Below are positions 6,358-13,545 of a DNA stretch of 16,203 nt, in pieces; the stretch's first letter is position 1; the number at the start of each line of letters is the position of its first letter. The DNA comes from an uncultured Collinsella sp. Its GTDB lineage: Bacteria > Actinomycetota > Coriobacteriia > Coriobacteriales > Coriobacteriaceae. Below the pieces are notes generated by a model. The model saw only the letters and a program-made list of their open reading frames with translations, did not search any database and was not told the origin of the DNA. The position numbers and the translations under genes were made by a program. The stretch is taken from positions 1 through 16,203 of the forward strand of contig CABRWN010000028.1 in assembly GCA_902474645.1 (NCBI GenBank). Reading direction: 5' to 3'.

Positions 6358-7083
6358 ATGACGGTCTATGTGACGGGCGATATTCACGGCGGTCTCGACA
6401 TGCAAAAGCTGCGCGATTGGGATCTTGGGGAAAGCCTGACGAGCGACGACTATCTCATCATTGCCGGCGACTTTGGCTTTCCGTGGGATTTCTCCGCCGA
6501 GGAATGTGACGACATCGCTTGGCTGGAGTCGCGCCCCTATACCGTGCTGTTCGTCGACGGCAACCACGAACGTTTCGACCACTGGGCAGAGCGCCCCATG
6601 GAGTTGTGGCACGGTGGGCTGACGCAGCGTTTGTCGGACACCTCACCCATACGGCGCCTGACGCGCGGCGAGGTTTTTGAGCTCGACGGCTCAACGGTCT
6701 TTACCATGGGCGGCGCCACGAGCGTGGACAAGGAATACCGCATTCCGTATTCCAGCTGGTGGCCGCAGGAGCTGCCGGACGAGCGCAACTTTGAGGAGGC
6801 GCGGGCAAAGCTCGGCAGCGTGGGCTGGAAGGTCGACTACGTGATCACCCACACCTGCTCCACGCGCATGCTTTCGCCCACGCTTTATCCGGCACCCGGC
6901 TGGAATTACCCCGCCGTTGATCGGCTCGCGGCATTTTTCGATGAGCTGGAAGATCGCTTGGACTACAAGCGCTGGTACTACGGGCATTTTCATCGGGATG
7001 CCAACCCGGCCGAGCGCCATACCGTGCTCTACGACTGCATCGTTCGCCTGGGCGACGAGCTCCAGCCCTGGGATGTTGCGTAG
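6358..7083 (+). CDS. calcineurin-like metallophosphoesterase
   Basis: The 241-residue protein has all signature blocks of the metallophosphoesterase superfamily: GDIHG (Asp8, His10), GDFG (Asp38), GNHE (Asn69, His70), a later His155 (VITHT) and GHFH (His200, His202). These residues bind the two-metal centre that hydrolyses phosphate esters. The frame extends to an ATG at 6322, but the site AGGGAAGTGG directly before ATG 6358 and the family's usual start near the first strand (TVYVTGD) favour 6358. The substrate cannot be read from the sequence. The gene ends only 15 bp from the convergent gluQ-like gene, with no terminator between them. Confidence 0.92.
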   Translation: MTVYVTGDIHGGLDMQKLRDWDLGESLTSDDYLIIAGDFGFPWDFSAEECDDIAWLESRPYTVLFVDGNHERFDHWAERPMELWHGGLTQRLSDTSPIRRLTRGEVFELDGSTVFTMGGATSVDKEYRIPYSSWWPQELPDERNFEEARAKLGSVGWKVDYVITHTCSTRMLSPTLYPAPGWNYPAVDRLAAFFDELEDRLDYKRWYYGHFHRDANPAERHTVLYDCIVRLGDELQPWDVA

Positions 7084-7098
7084 GGGCGGGATGGCTGG

Positions 7099-8100
7099 CT
7101 ACTCGACCGTTACAGTGATGTTTTCCCGATGCGCGCGGATGACATTCCAGCTAAAGTGCTCGACCAACTGCTCGGCAGAGCGCGGCGTGGTGTCCGGCGC
7201 GATGCCCGTTTGACCGGCGAGCCAGCCCAGCAGTGCCTCGGGTGTGCCAAAGCGGGCGCGTAGTTCGCCTAGGTCCAGATCGCGGTCGCGCTTGGAAAGG
7301 CGACGGCCGTCCGGCGACATGAGCAGCGGAATGTGCGCGTAGTGCGGCGTGGGCAGTCCCAACAGGTGCTGCAGATAGATCTGGCGCGGCGTGGACCTCA
7401 GCAGGTCGCATCCGCGCACGACCTCGGTGACGCCCATGGCGGCGTCGTCGACCACCACGGCTAGCTGATAGGCAAAAACGCCGTCGCTGCGGCGGACCAA
7501 AAAGTCGCCGCACTCGGTGGCGAGCGCCTCGCATTGAGCCCCGTACGTGCGGTCCACGAATTCGATCACGTCGTCTGCGAGGTCATCTACGGTGGGCACG
7601 CGCAGACGCGTGGCCGGAGCGCGCAGGGCACTGCGGCGGGCGATTTCTTCGGCAGAAAGGCCTCTGCAGGCGCCGCGGTAGATGGGCGTGCCGTCGCTGG
7701 CGTGCGGCGCACTCGCGGCGTGGAGTTCGGCGCGCGTGCAAAAGCAGGGATAGGTGAGGCCGGCGTCTTGTAGCTGGTGCAAGGCGCTCTCGTACAGGTC
7801 AAGGCGATCGTGCTGGTAGTAGGGGCCTTCGTCCCACTCGAGCCCTAGCCAGGCCAGGTCGTCAATCAGTTGAGCGGCAAGTTCCGGGCGCTTGCAGCGA
7901 TCGTCTAGGTCCTCGATGCGCAACACGATGCTGCCGCTCTGGCTGCGGGCCGAAAGCCACGAGCACAGGCAGCTGAATACGTTGCCCAGGTGCATGCGGC
8001 CCGAGGGCGACGGGGCGAAGCGGGCCACGACGGGGGTGGGCCCTGCCGTTGCCGGTGTGTCCGCGGAGTGTGTTGCTATGTTGCATGCGTTGATGTCCAT
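7099..8100 (-). CDS. gluQ: glutamyl-Q tRNA(Asp) synthetase
   Basis: This 333-residue protein is a truncated GluRS paralog. Family members charge glutamate onto queuosine at the wobble position of tRNA(Asp). It has the class I HIGH-type motif in PSPSGRMHLGN (His37) and the KMSKS-type motif RLSKRD (268-272). The GluQRS zinc site is present as C119-x-C121 followed by Y141-x3-C145. It stops after the catalytic core, lacking the anticodon-binding domain of true GluRS, as expected for the family. A hydrophilic N-terminal extension of about 22 residues precedes the core. No ribosome-binding site is visible before the ATG at 8100, and a TATACT box lies seven bases upstream, so the mRNA may be leaderless. 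Identity is secure. Confidence 0.95.
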   Translation of the reverse strand: MDINACNIATHSADTPATAGPTPVVARFAPSPSGRMHLGNVFSCLCSWLSARSQSGSIVLRIEDLDDRCKRPELAAQLIDDLAWLGLEWDEGPYYQHDRLDLYESALHQLQDAGLTYPCFCTRAELHAASAPHASDGTPIYRGACRGLSAEEIARRSALRAPATRLRVPTVDDLADDVIEFVDRTYGAQCEALATECGDFLVRRSDGVFAYQLAVVVDDAAMGVTEVVRGCDLLRSTPRQIYLQHLLGLPTPHYAHIPLLMSPDGRRLSKRDRDLDLGELRARFGTPEALLGWLAGQTGIAPDTTPRSAEQLVEHFSWNVIRAHRENITVTVE

Positions 8101-8107
8101 GCGGACG

Positions 8108-8113
8108 AGTATA
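8108..8113 (-). promoter_or_regulatory. -10 box placing the gluQ transcript start at its ATG
   Basis: The minus strand reads TATACT at 8113-8108, seven bases before the ATG at 8100. That is the usual -10 to start-site distance, so transcription would begin at or next to the A of the start codon. No good -35 is seen at 17-18 bp (GGTGCC). Confidence 0.4.
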
Positions 8114-8179
8114 GCGCGGGAGGTGGGGGAGGCACCGACTCGACAGCTCGATCGCGCCCGCCAGCCAACCCCTCAAACG

Positions 8180-8358
8180 ACAGAAACCCCGGCAGCTCTT
8201 CGCAACTGCCGGGGTCTCCGCGGAAAAGGGGGACATGATCCTCAAGCGAACGGCAAAGGGGCAAACCGTTTTCGCTCAACTGCTTTATGCCCCTCGCCCG
8301 CCGGCTTAATCGGCTCACGCCGCTCCCACACAAAGCCGCTACACCTGTGACGGAGCTG
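8180..8358 (-). ncRNA. candidate structured RNA with H-type pseudoknot
   Basis: Reading the minus strand, stem A pairs AGCGAA...CGG (8276-8271 and 8268-8266) with CCG-TTCGCT (8253-8245), leaving a 2-nt bulge. Its loop holds TGCCCCT (8263-8257), which pairs exactly with upstream AGGGGCA (8294-8288), making an H-type pseudoknot. CGGCT/AGCCG forms another upstream hairpin, and CTCCG near the 5' end can pair with CGGAG just before the terminal hairpin. The RNA would end at the GC-rich hairpin 8215-8186, followed by TTTCTGTCGTTT. A promoter-like pair lies upstream (8394-8365). About 180 nt, a pseudoknot and a terminator would fit raiA-type RNAs of Firmicutes and Actinomycetota, but this name is only a suggestion. 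No protein frame here looks real. Confidence 0.45.
8186..8215 (-). terminator. terminator hairpin of the candidate minus-strand RNA
   Basis: A perfect 10-bp stem (ACCCCGGCAG at 8186-8195 with CTGCCGGGGT at 8206-8215) has a 10-nt loop. On the minus strand it is followed by TTTCTGTCGTTT, a moderate T-rich tract; on the plus strand what follows is GC-rich. Orientation is therefore minus, although no protein gene lies upstream on that strand before 8555. Confidence 0.55.
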
Positions 8359-8364
8359 TGAAGT

Positions 8365-8394
8365 GGTATCTGTTGCTGGTACAGGCCATGCCAA
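8365..8394 (-). promoter_or_regulatory. possible promoter of the candidate RNA
   Basis: The minus strand has TTGGCA (8394-8389; five of six matches to the -35 consensus), an 18-bp spacer and GATACC (8370-8365; three of six matches to -10). Transcription would start near 8358. The -10 is weak, so this is tentative. Confidence 0.28.
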
Positions 8395-8443
8395 GGAGTG
8401 TCCCAGGCTGCCGGCAGATAAGGAACGTCCCTAAGTGCCGGCG
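8393..8443. repeat. REP-like tandem units with GCCGGC hairpin
   Basis: Two imperfect copies, 27 bp apart, share AAGGA-nn-GTCCC-n4-TGCCGGC (starting at 8393 and 8420; 18 of 25 positions match). The arms GCCGGCA (8410-8416) and TGCCGGC (8436-8442) form a hairpin around AGG...CCT. This is the form of small dispersed REP-type repeats. Farther right, TTGTCCC (8457-8463) and GGGACAA (8514-8520) form a looser inverted pair before the DUF2207 gene. The rest of 8444-8555 holds no gene. Confidence 0.5.
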
Positions 8444-8555
8444 GCGGGCGTGACCTTTGTCCCGTTTTGACGCTCCGCTGACCTAGATGTTCGTCACATG
8501 AACCCGCAAACGTGGGACAATGACGCTACTGGTATCACAGACAAAGGATGTGCCT

Positions 8556-10502
8556 ATGAACGCCCCCGTTGCCAAGCCCTGTCGGCAGCGCCACCTGTTT
8601 GCGCGATTCGCTTCCGTCTGCGCGCTCGTTGCGCTTGCGTTGTTGCTGCTGCCTGCCGCCGCGCACGCCGACGGCTACTCCATGACCCAAACCTGTATCG
8701 GGGCCACGGTTGAAGCCGATGGATCGCTGACCGTTGTCGAGGGGCGCCAGTTTGATTTCGATGACGACATCAACGGCGTGTTTTGGGAGATCAATACGGG
8801 AGCCAACCAGCAGGGCGGCACGGCGGGCGTCGATGTGCAGAGTGTCGAGGAAGAGGACACCGCGTTTAACAAAGTCGATAGCGCGAACAAGGGCGACTCT
8901 GGCGTCTATACGGTTGAGCAGTCCGACGGCGGCGTAAAGATCAAGGTTTTCAGCCCCCACGAGAGCGGCGACAGCGCGATCTATTACGTGAGCTACACCA
9001 TGACCGGTGCGGTTATGAACTGGGCCGATACCGCCGAGCTCTACTGGAAGTTCGTGGGCGACGGCTGGTCCGCGGATTCCGACGATGTCGAGATGGAAGT
9101 GTACTTCGCAAATGCCGCTGCCGGGACGGCGGCCGTCAAGGGTGAGAACTTCCGCGCATGGGGCCACGGCCCGCTGACGGGCGACGTATCGCTCGATGCG
9201 GACGAACCCATGGTCACCTATACCATCCCCTGCGTGCATCAGGGCGAATTCGCTGAGGCACGCATCGCCTTCCCCAGCGACTGGGTGCCGCAGCTTGCCG
9301 CCTCGGTCGAAGAGCGCATGTCAACGATCCTGAGCGAAGAGAAGGAATGGGCCGACGAAGCTAACGCCCGCCGTGAGCACGCGCGTGCGATTGCCAGCGC
9401 GATTGCCGTGGTGTGTGTTGTTGTGGCGGTTGCCTATACCGGTGTGATCGTGATGCTCAAGCTGCGCAGGCCCAAGCCCAAGCCGCTCTTCCAGGACGAG
9501 TACTTCCGCGATGTACCCTCCGCCGACCATCCCGCGGTGCTTGCAGCTCTTATGAGCTGGAACGACGTGCCCGATCAGGCATATATCGCCACACTGATGA
9601 AGCTGACCGACGACCGCGTGATCAAGCTGGAAGAAGCGACCGAGACCAAGAAGAAGGGTCTGCTCCGTCGCGAAAAAGAGGAGCAGACGTATCGCATCAC
9701 AGTGACCGACGAGGCCTGGAAGGCTGCCAAGAAGGACGGCATCGATCGCGATGTGCTCAAGGTCTTCTTCGCCGGCGTTAAGCCCGATAAGGACGGAGTC
9801 CGTTCGCGCACGTTTAGCGAGCTGGAGGAGTACGCTAGCGAGCGCACCACATCTGTTGGCGACAAGCTCGAGGACTATCAGAGCACAGTTAAGGCCAAGC
9901 TGGAGGCGCGCGAGCTTATTGCATCGGATGGCACTATCGCGATGGTGGCCGGCCTGGTTCTTGGCATCATCATTGTCTTTGGCATTTTGGGCTCTCTGTT
10001 CTATACCGACTTTGCGGACGCCAACGTCGGTGCCGCTATGATCTCGATCCCCGTCACGATTGTGGGCTTTGTCCTGAGCTGCACCTTCCGCCGTTACACG
10101 CCGGAGGGCGCCGAGGTGGCGGCTCGCTGCAAGGCGCTCAAGCATTGGCTCGAGGACTTTACGCGCCTGAAGGAGGCCATCCCCAGCGACCTGATCTTGT
10201 GGAACAAACTGCTGGTGATGGGCGTTGCCCTGGGCGTTTCGAAAGAAGTGCTGCGACAGCTGGCCGAGGCCGTGCCTGCGGACCTGCGCAACAGCGACGA
10301 TTTCTACGACAACTACCCCTGCTACTGGTGGTATTACCATCACTACGGCAACGAGTCTCCGCTCGATTCGTTTAACGATGTGTATCACGAGACCATCCGC
10401 GAGCTGGCTTCGAGTTCCGATAGCTCGAGCGGCGGTAGCGGCGGCGGCTTTTCCGGTGGCGGCGGTGGCGGCGTCGGCGGAGGCGGCGGCGGAACGTTCT
10501 AG
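8556..10502 (+). CDS. DUF2207 domain membrane protein with Gly-rich C-terminus
   Basis: The 648-residue protein matches the DUF2207 family of predicted exported membrane proteins. It has a long signal peptide (about 1-38, ending AHA before DGYS), a beta-rich extracellular domain (40-245) with family-typical features (VEADGSLTVVEGRQF, NGVFWEI), a transmembrane helix at about 280-302, a cytoplasmic region, a second pair of helices (about 459-482 and 490-510), and a second cytoplasmic part. It ends in a glycine/serine repeat tail (about 620-648). An ATG at 8520 is in frame, but ATG 8556 has AAAGGA (8543-8548) seven bases upstream and puts the signal peptide near the N-terminus. The function is unknown. 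A terminator follows directly. Confidence 0.92.
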   Translation: MNAPVAKPCRQRHLFARFASVCALVALALLLLPAAAHADGYSMTQTCIGATVEADGSLTVVEGRQFDFDDDINGVFWEINTGANQQGGTAGVDVQSVEEEDTAFNKVDSANKGDSGVYTVEQSDGGVKIKVFSPHESGDSAIYYVSYTMTGAVMNWADTAELYWKFVGDGWSADSDDVEMEVYFANAAAGTAAVKGENFRAWGHGPLTGDVSLDADEPMVTYTIPCVHQGEFAEARIAFPSDWVPQLAASVEERMSTILSEEKEWADEANARREHARAIASAIAVVCVVVAVAYTGVIVMLKLRRPKPKPLFQDEYFRDVPSADHPAVLAALMSWNDVPDQAYIATLMKLTDDRVIKLEEATETKKKGLLRREKEEQTYRITVTDEAWKAAKKDGIDRDVLKVFFAGVKPDKDGVRSRTFSELEEYASERTTSVGDKLEDYQSTVKAKLEARELIASDGTIAMVAGLVLGIIIVFGILGSLFYTDFADANVGAAMISIPVTIVGFVLSCTFRRYTPEGAEVAARCKALKHWLEDFTRLKEAIPSDLILWNKLLVMGVALGVSKEVLRQLAEAVPADLRNSDDFYDNYPCYWWYYHHYGNESPLDSFNDVYHETIRELASSSDSSSGGSGGGFSGGGGGGVGGGGGGTF

Positions 10503-10515
10503 CGAGCGCTTGCTT

Positions 10516-10564
10516 TGGGGTGGATCTTTCTGGGCGGTTGCCAGGGAAGATCCACCCCATTTTT
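10516..10564 (+). terminator. intrinsic terminator after the DUF2207 gene
   Basis: A 13-bp perfect inverted repeat, TGGGGTGGATCTT (10516-10528) with its complement (10547-10559), encloses an 18-nt loop and is followed by five T residues (10560-10564). It lies 14 bp after the stop codon. Confidence 0.9.
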
Positions 10565-10617
10565 GTGCATCGAAACGGGCTAAACTTTCCGTTGAGGACT
10601 TTCGCGCAAGGGGCAGT

Positions 10618-10843
10618 GGACAAAAAATGCCAAATATGAGTACTGTTGCTGCGTTGGTCACATATGTTTGCACATAATAACGGGCTCCTAATGAGAGTAC
10701 TTCTCGTTAGGAGCCCATTTTATTGAACATTTGGGGAGCTACGTCAGCTCGCGCAGCTGGTCGTCATGCCTGCAAGCATCAAAAATGCCCCAAATCGCTG
10801 CTACTAAAAAGGTAACAGTACTCATATTTGATGTTTTTTGACC
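10618..10843. mobile_element. MITE-like element with 32-bp terminal inverted repeats
   Basis: The left end (10618-10649) and the reverse complement of the right end (10812-10843) match at 27 of 32 positions, with a perfect 17-bp core, CAAATATGAGTACTGTT. The enclosed 226 bp encodes no protein. It contains a strong hairpin (10682-10716), listed separately, and an inner inverted pair ATTTGGGG/CCCCAAAT (about 10725-10732 and 10783-10790). It is notably AT-richer than the flanking genes. This suggests a non-autonomous miniature transposable element or a dispersed palindromic element. No target-site duplication is evident, so mobility is inferred from architecture only. Confidence 0.5.
10682..10721 (+). 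terminator. strong hairpin with T-tract inside the inverted-repeat element
   Basis: GGGCTCCTAATGAGA (10682-10696) pairs with TTCTCGTTAGGAGCCC-type sequence (10702-10716), 15 bp with one G-T wobble, around a 5-nt loop GTACT, followed by ATTTTATT. It has the form of an intrinsic terminator, although a strong terminator already follows the DUF2207 gene about 120 bp upstream. It may therefore end a separate short transcript or be part of the repeat element. Confidence 0.65.
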
Positions 10844-10866
10844 ACGGCTATCTACAAACCCCCTAG

Positions 10867-10905
10867 GCCACTCATTGGGGACAGACTTAAATGACCAGGT
10901 GTGGC
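10867..10905. repeat. REP-like palindromic unit (GGGGACAGACTTAAATGA type)
   Basis: GCCAC-TCATT (10867-10876) and AATGA...GTGGC (10890-10894 and 10901-10905) form an imperfect hairpin around GGGGACAGACTTA. The core resembles intergenic repeats remembered from Collinsella-like genomes; copy number cannot be judged here. It lies just after the 3' end of the acetyltransferase gene and could act as its terminator on the minus strand. Confidence 0.4.
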
Positions 10906-10913
10906 TGTCGAGG

Positions 10914-11555
10914 CTAGGCTGTTAGGTCGAGTTCGTAGAGGAAGCTTTCGCGCGGCATGTCGTGGCGGCGCTCTTCGCGGTTGGCGCGGTGCGTGGCCGT
11001 GCGCTTAAAGCCGTGCAGCTCGTAGAACTTCCACGAGCAGTTGGAGTCGGTGTACAGGTGCGCCCTCGTCGCTCCAAGCGAGGATAGGTGCGAGACCGCG
11101 GCATCGAGCAGAACCGTGCCAACGCCCAGGCCATGGACATCGCGATCCACGGCAAGCAGCGTGACCTCGTTGTCGTGCGGCAACGGGCTGCTCTCGAGCA
11201 GGCGGTTGTTGGTTCGGATGGTTGCGCGCACAAACGAGAGATACTCGGCGCAGGCATCGGGCTCTAGCTCACGCATCTGCGATAGCAGCGCGCGTTCGGT
11301 ATCCATCCAATGCTCGTTGATAGTGACGCCGGAGTTCTGTCCTGCGCGTGCAAGTGCAATGCCGCGCGCCTCGCCGTCAATCACCGCAACCTGCGAAAAC
11401 GTCGATGACGAAAGGCAATAGGCGAGGTCGCACGCGGCTTCAAGGCGGTTGTACTCATCGTTATCCGAATTATTATGCCAAAGCTGCTGCAGAATCAGCG
11501 CGATGGCGTCGAAGTCTTCGGTATCAAACGGTCGGTAGAGAACCCGCGAGACCAT
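10914..11555 (-). CDS. GNAT-family N-acetyltransferase
   Basis: The 213-residue protein has the GNAT fold. The acetyl-CoA-binding motif A is visible as TLLAVDRDVHGLGVGTVLLDAA (about 132-153), with the pyrophosphate-binding HGLGVG loop at 141-146. Motif B includes LYTDSNCSWKFYELHGF (about 167-183), a typical C-terminal signature. The N-terminal part (1-100) is longer than in minimal GNATs and contains several acidic residues. AGAAAGAGG just upstream supports the ATG at 11555. The acceptor substrate cannot be inferred. It is divergent from purH and shares the 277-bp region between them. Confidence 0.92.
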   Translation of the reverse strand: MVSRVLYRPFDTEDFDAIALILQQLWHNNSDNDEYNRLEAACDLAYCLSSSTFSQVAVIDGEARGIALARAGQNSGVTINEHWMDTERALLSQMRELEPDACAEYLSFVRATIRTNNRLLESSPLPHDNEVTLLAVDRDVHGLGVGTVLLDAAVSHLSSLGATRAHLYTDSNCSWKFYELHGFKRTATHRANREERRHDMPRESFLYELDLTA

Positions 11556-11832
11556 GGTGCCTCTTTCTTTCGCGGATGCATATCGAGCACAGTTCTACCA
11601 CGCCATTGGCATCAAATTATGGTGCCCCTGTGTTCCATGAACTCACCGTGCCCGGTGCTGTGCCCATCCCCTCCGCTCGCAAACTTTTTCTGCACATGCG
11701 CCCGTTGCGGGGTGCATCGATGCGCTCGATGCGCTACATTAAATCAGTATTTTCAATGCCGCTGCGCGAGCGCTGCAGATCGACGTATCACCGACTCACA
11801 GAGCACGGCGGCGTACCAGACAGGAGGACTGC
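11556..11832. other. divergent intergenic region upstream of purH
   Basis: This 277-bp gap separates the acetyltransferase gene (minus) from purH (plus). It contains a short tandem repeat, TCGATGCGC twice (about 11716-11733), and an AT-rich segment (TACATTAAATCAGTATTTT) around 11735-11753 that may hold the purH promoter, with no clear -35. No purine riboswitch was recognised. A strong ribosome-binding site, AGGAGG, lies just before the purH ATG. Confidence 0.5.
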
Positions 11833-13440
11833 ATGGGATCTGATGTGAAGATCGCACGCGCGTTGATCTCGGTTACCGATAAGACGGGCGTCGTCGATTT
11901 CGCACGGACGCTGGTCGATGACTTTGGCGTCGAGATCATCTCTACGGGCGGCACGGCTCGTGCCATCGAGGACGCGGGCGTTCCCGTAACCCCCATCGAG
12001 GAGTTCACGGGCTATCCCGAGATGATGGACGGCCGCGTTAAGACCCTGCACCCCAAGGTCCACGGCGCGCTGCTGGCCCGCCGCGATTCCGAGCAGCACA
12101 TGCAGGAGGCCGCTCAGCACGGCATTAAGCTGATCGACCTGGTCGTCGTCAACCTGTACGAGTTCGAGAAGACCGTCGCCAACCCCGAGGTCACCTTCGC
12201 GGACGCCATCGAGCACATCGACATCGGTGGCCCCTCCATGCTGCGCTCTGCCGCCAAGAACGCCGCGAGCGTTACCGTCATTTCCGACCCGGCCGACTAT
12301 GATGCCGTCCTGGCCGAGATGCACGAGACCGGTGGCTGCACCACGCTTTCCACCCGTCGTCGCCTGCAGGTGAAGGTCTACCAGACCACCGCCGCCTACG
12401 ACACGGCTATCTCCCGTTGGCTTGCCGCCCAGGCAAGCGACGTGGCGGATACCTCTGCCAAGCTCGAGATCTCGCTGGAGAAGGTCGACGACCTGCGCTA
12501 TGGCGAGAATCCTCAGCAGAAGGCTACGGTCTACCGCTTTGCCGAGGGCTGCGAGAACACCGCGAGCTCGCAGTTCCCGCTCGTGGGCTCCGAGCAGATC
12601 CAGGGCAAGCCGCTCAGCTACAACAACTATCTGGATGCCGATGCCGCTTGGAACCTGGTCCGCGAGTTCGACGAGCCGGCCTGCGTGATCCTCAAGCACC
12701 AGAACCCCTGCGGTTCTGCCGTTGCCGAGGACATCACGGCTGCCTACGACCGCGCCTTCGCCTGCGATCCCAAGAGTGCCTTTGGCGGCATCATCGCCTG
12801 CAACCGCGAGGTTCCCTATGAGCTGGTCGAGCACTTTGCCGATCAGAACAAGCAGTTCGTCGAGGTCATCATCGCCCCGAGCTACACTGCCGAGGCGCTC
12901 GAGCGCATGGCCAAGCGCCCCAACCTGCGCGTGCTGGCCACCGGCGGCGTGGACCACGGCGCCCAGGTGGAGCTGCGCTCCATCGACGGCGGCATGCTGG
13001 TGCAGGAAGTCGACCATGTGACCGAGGATCCCGCGACCTTTACGTTCCCCACCGACCGCAAGCCCACCGACGCCGAGATGGCCGAGCTCGAGTTTGCCTG
13101 GAAGGTCTGCAAGGGCGTTAAGTCCAACGCCATCCTGGTTTCCAAGGGCAAGGCCGGCATTGGCATGGGCCCGGGTCAGCCTAACCGCGTTGACTCTGCG
13201 CTGCTTGCCTGCGAGCGCGCCGAGGACTTCTGCGAGCGCGAGGGCGTGGAGAAGGGCGGCTTTGCCTGTGCAAGCGACGCGTTCTTCCCGTTCCGCGACA
13301 ACGTCGACGTGCTTGCCGAGCATGGTGTGACCTGCATCATCCAGCCCGGCGGCTCCAAGCGCGATGACGAGAGCATCCAGGCCTGCAATGAGCATGGCAT
13401 CGCGATGGTCTTTACGGGTGCCCGCCACTTTAGGCACTAA
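11833..13440 (+). CDS. purH: bifunctional AICAR formyltransferase / IMP cyclohydrolase
   Basis: This 535-residue enzyme carries out the last two steps of de novo IMP synthesis: formyl transfer from 10-formyl-THF to AICAR, then ring closure. The N-terminal cyclohydrolase domain (about 1-200) shows ISTGGTARAI, VKTLHPKVHG (69-78) and IGGPSMLRSAAKN (131-143). The transformylase domain (about 210-535) has RYGENPQQ (222-229), the catalytic KHQNPCG (Lys288, His289) and SAFGGI (315-320), ending GARHFRH. Length is typical. The ATG at 11833 follows AGGAGG. It is followed by a terminator, so it appears to be monocistronic. Identity is certain. Confidence 0.98.
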   Translation: MGSDVKIARALISVTDKTGVVDFARTLVDDFGVEIISTGGTARAIEDAGVPVTPIEEFTGYPEMMDGRVKTLHPKVHGALLARRDSEQHMQEAAQHGIKLIDLVVVNLYEFEKTVANPEVTFADAIEHIDIGGPSMLRSAAKNAASVTVISDPADYDAVLAEMHETGGCTTLSTRRRLQVKVYQTTAAYDTAISRWLAAQASDVADTSAKLEISLEKVDDLRYGENPQQKATVYRFAEGCENTASSQFPLVGSEQIQGKPLSYNNYLDADAAWNLVREFDEPACVILKHQNPCGSAVAEDITAAYDRAFACDPKSAFGGIIACNREVPYELVEHFADQNKQFVEVIIAPSYTAEALERMAKRPNLRVLATGGVDHGAQVELRSIDGGMLVQEVDHVTEDPATFTFPTDRKPTDAEMAELEFAWKVCKGVKSNAILVSKGKAGIGMGPGQPNRVDSALLACERAEDFCEREGVEKGGFACASDAFFPFRDNVDVLAEHGVTCIIQPGGSKRDDESIQACNEHGIAMVFTGARHFRH

Positions 13441-13469
13441 GTTTCGCCCCGGGACAAAATAATCTCCGC

Positions 13470-13505
13470 AAAAGACGGCTGCTCCGTTTGGAGGGTCGTC
13501 TTTTT
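13470..13505 (+). terminator. intrinsic terminator after purH
   Basis: AAAGACG (13470-13476 region) pairs with CGTCTTT, and an inner CTCC/GGAG stem is separated by a small internal loop. The hairpin is capped by GTTT and runs into a T-run at 13500-13505. It lies about 30 bp after the purH stop. Confidence 0.75.
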
Positions 13506-13507
13506 GG

Positions 13508-13513
13508 TATAAG
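13508..13513 (+). promoter_or_regulatory. possible -10 box of the downstream gene
   Basis: TATAAG lies directly after the purH terminator. It would start transcription near 13520, making the ATG at 13522 leaderless or giving ATG 13546 a leader of about 25 nt. No good -35 is visible at the correct spacing. Confidence 0.3.
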
Positions 13514-13545
13514 AGGACGGAATGACTAACACGAAAGGTACAATC

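Noticed and set aside
8076..8333. Minus-strand frame of 85 codons through the candidate RNA
   Set aside because: It overlaps stems and the terminator hairpin and runs into the gluQ start region; structure explains the sequence better than a protein does.
9321..10673. 450-codon minus-strand frame opposite the DUF2207 gene
   Set aside because: It crosses the plus-strand terminator and reads the Gly-rich tail as Ala-rich nonsense; no domain is visible.
11716..11733. TCGATGCGC tandem pair as an operator or CRISPR-like repeat
   Set aside because: There are only two 9-bp copies with no spacer; it is too short to support either call.
11788..13437. 549-codon minus-strand frame opposite purH
   Set aside because: purH is certain on the plus strand; the antisense product is a low-complexity shadow rich in L, G, H and V.
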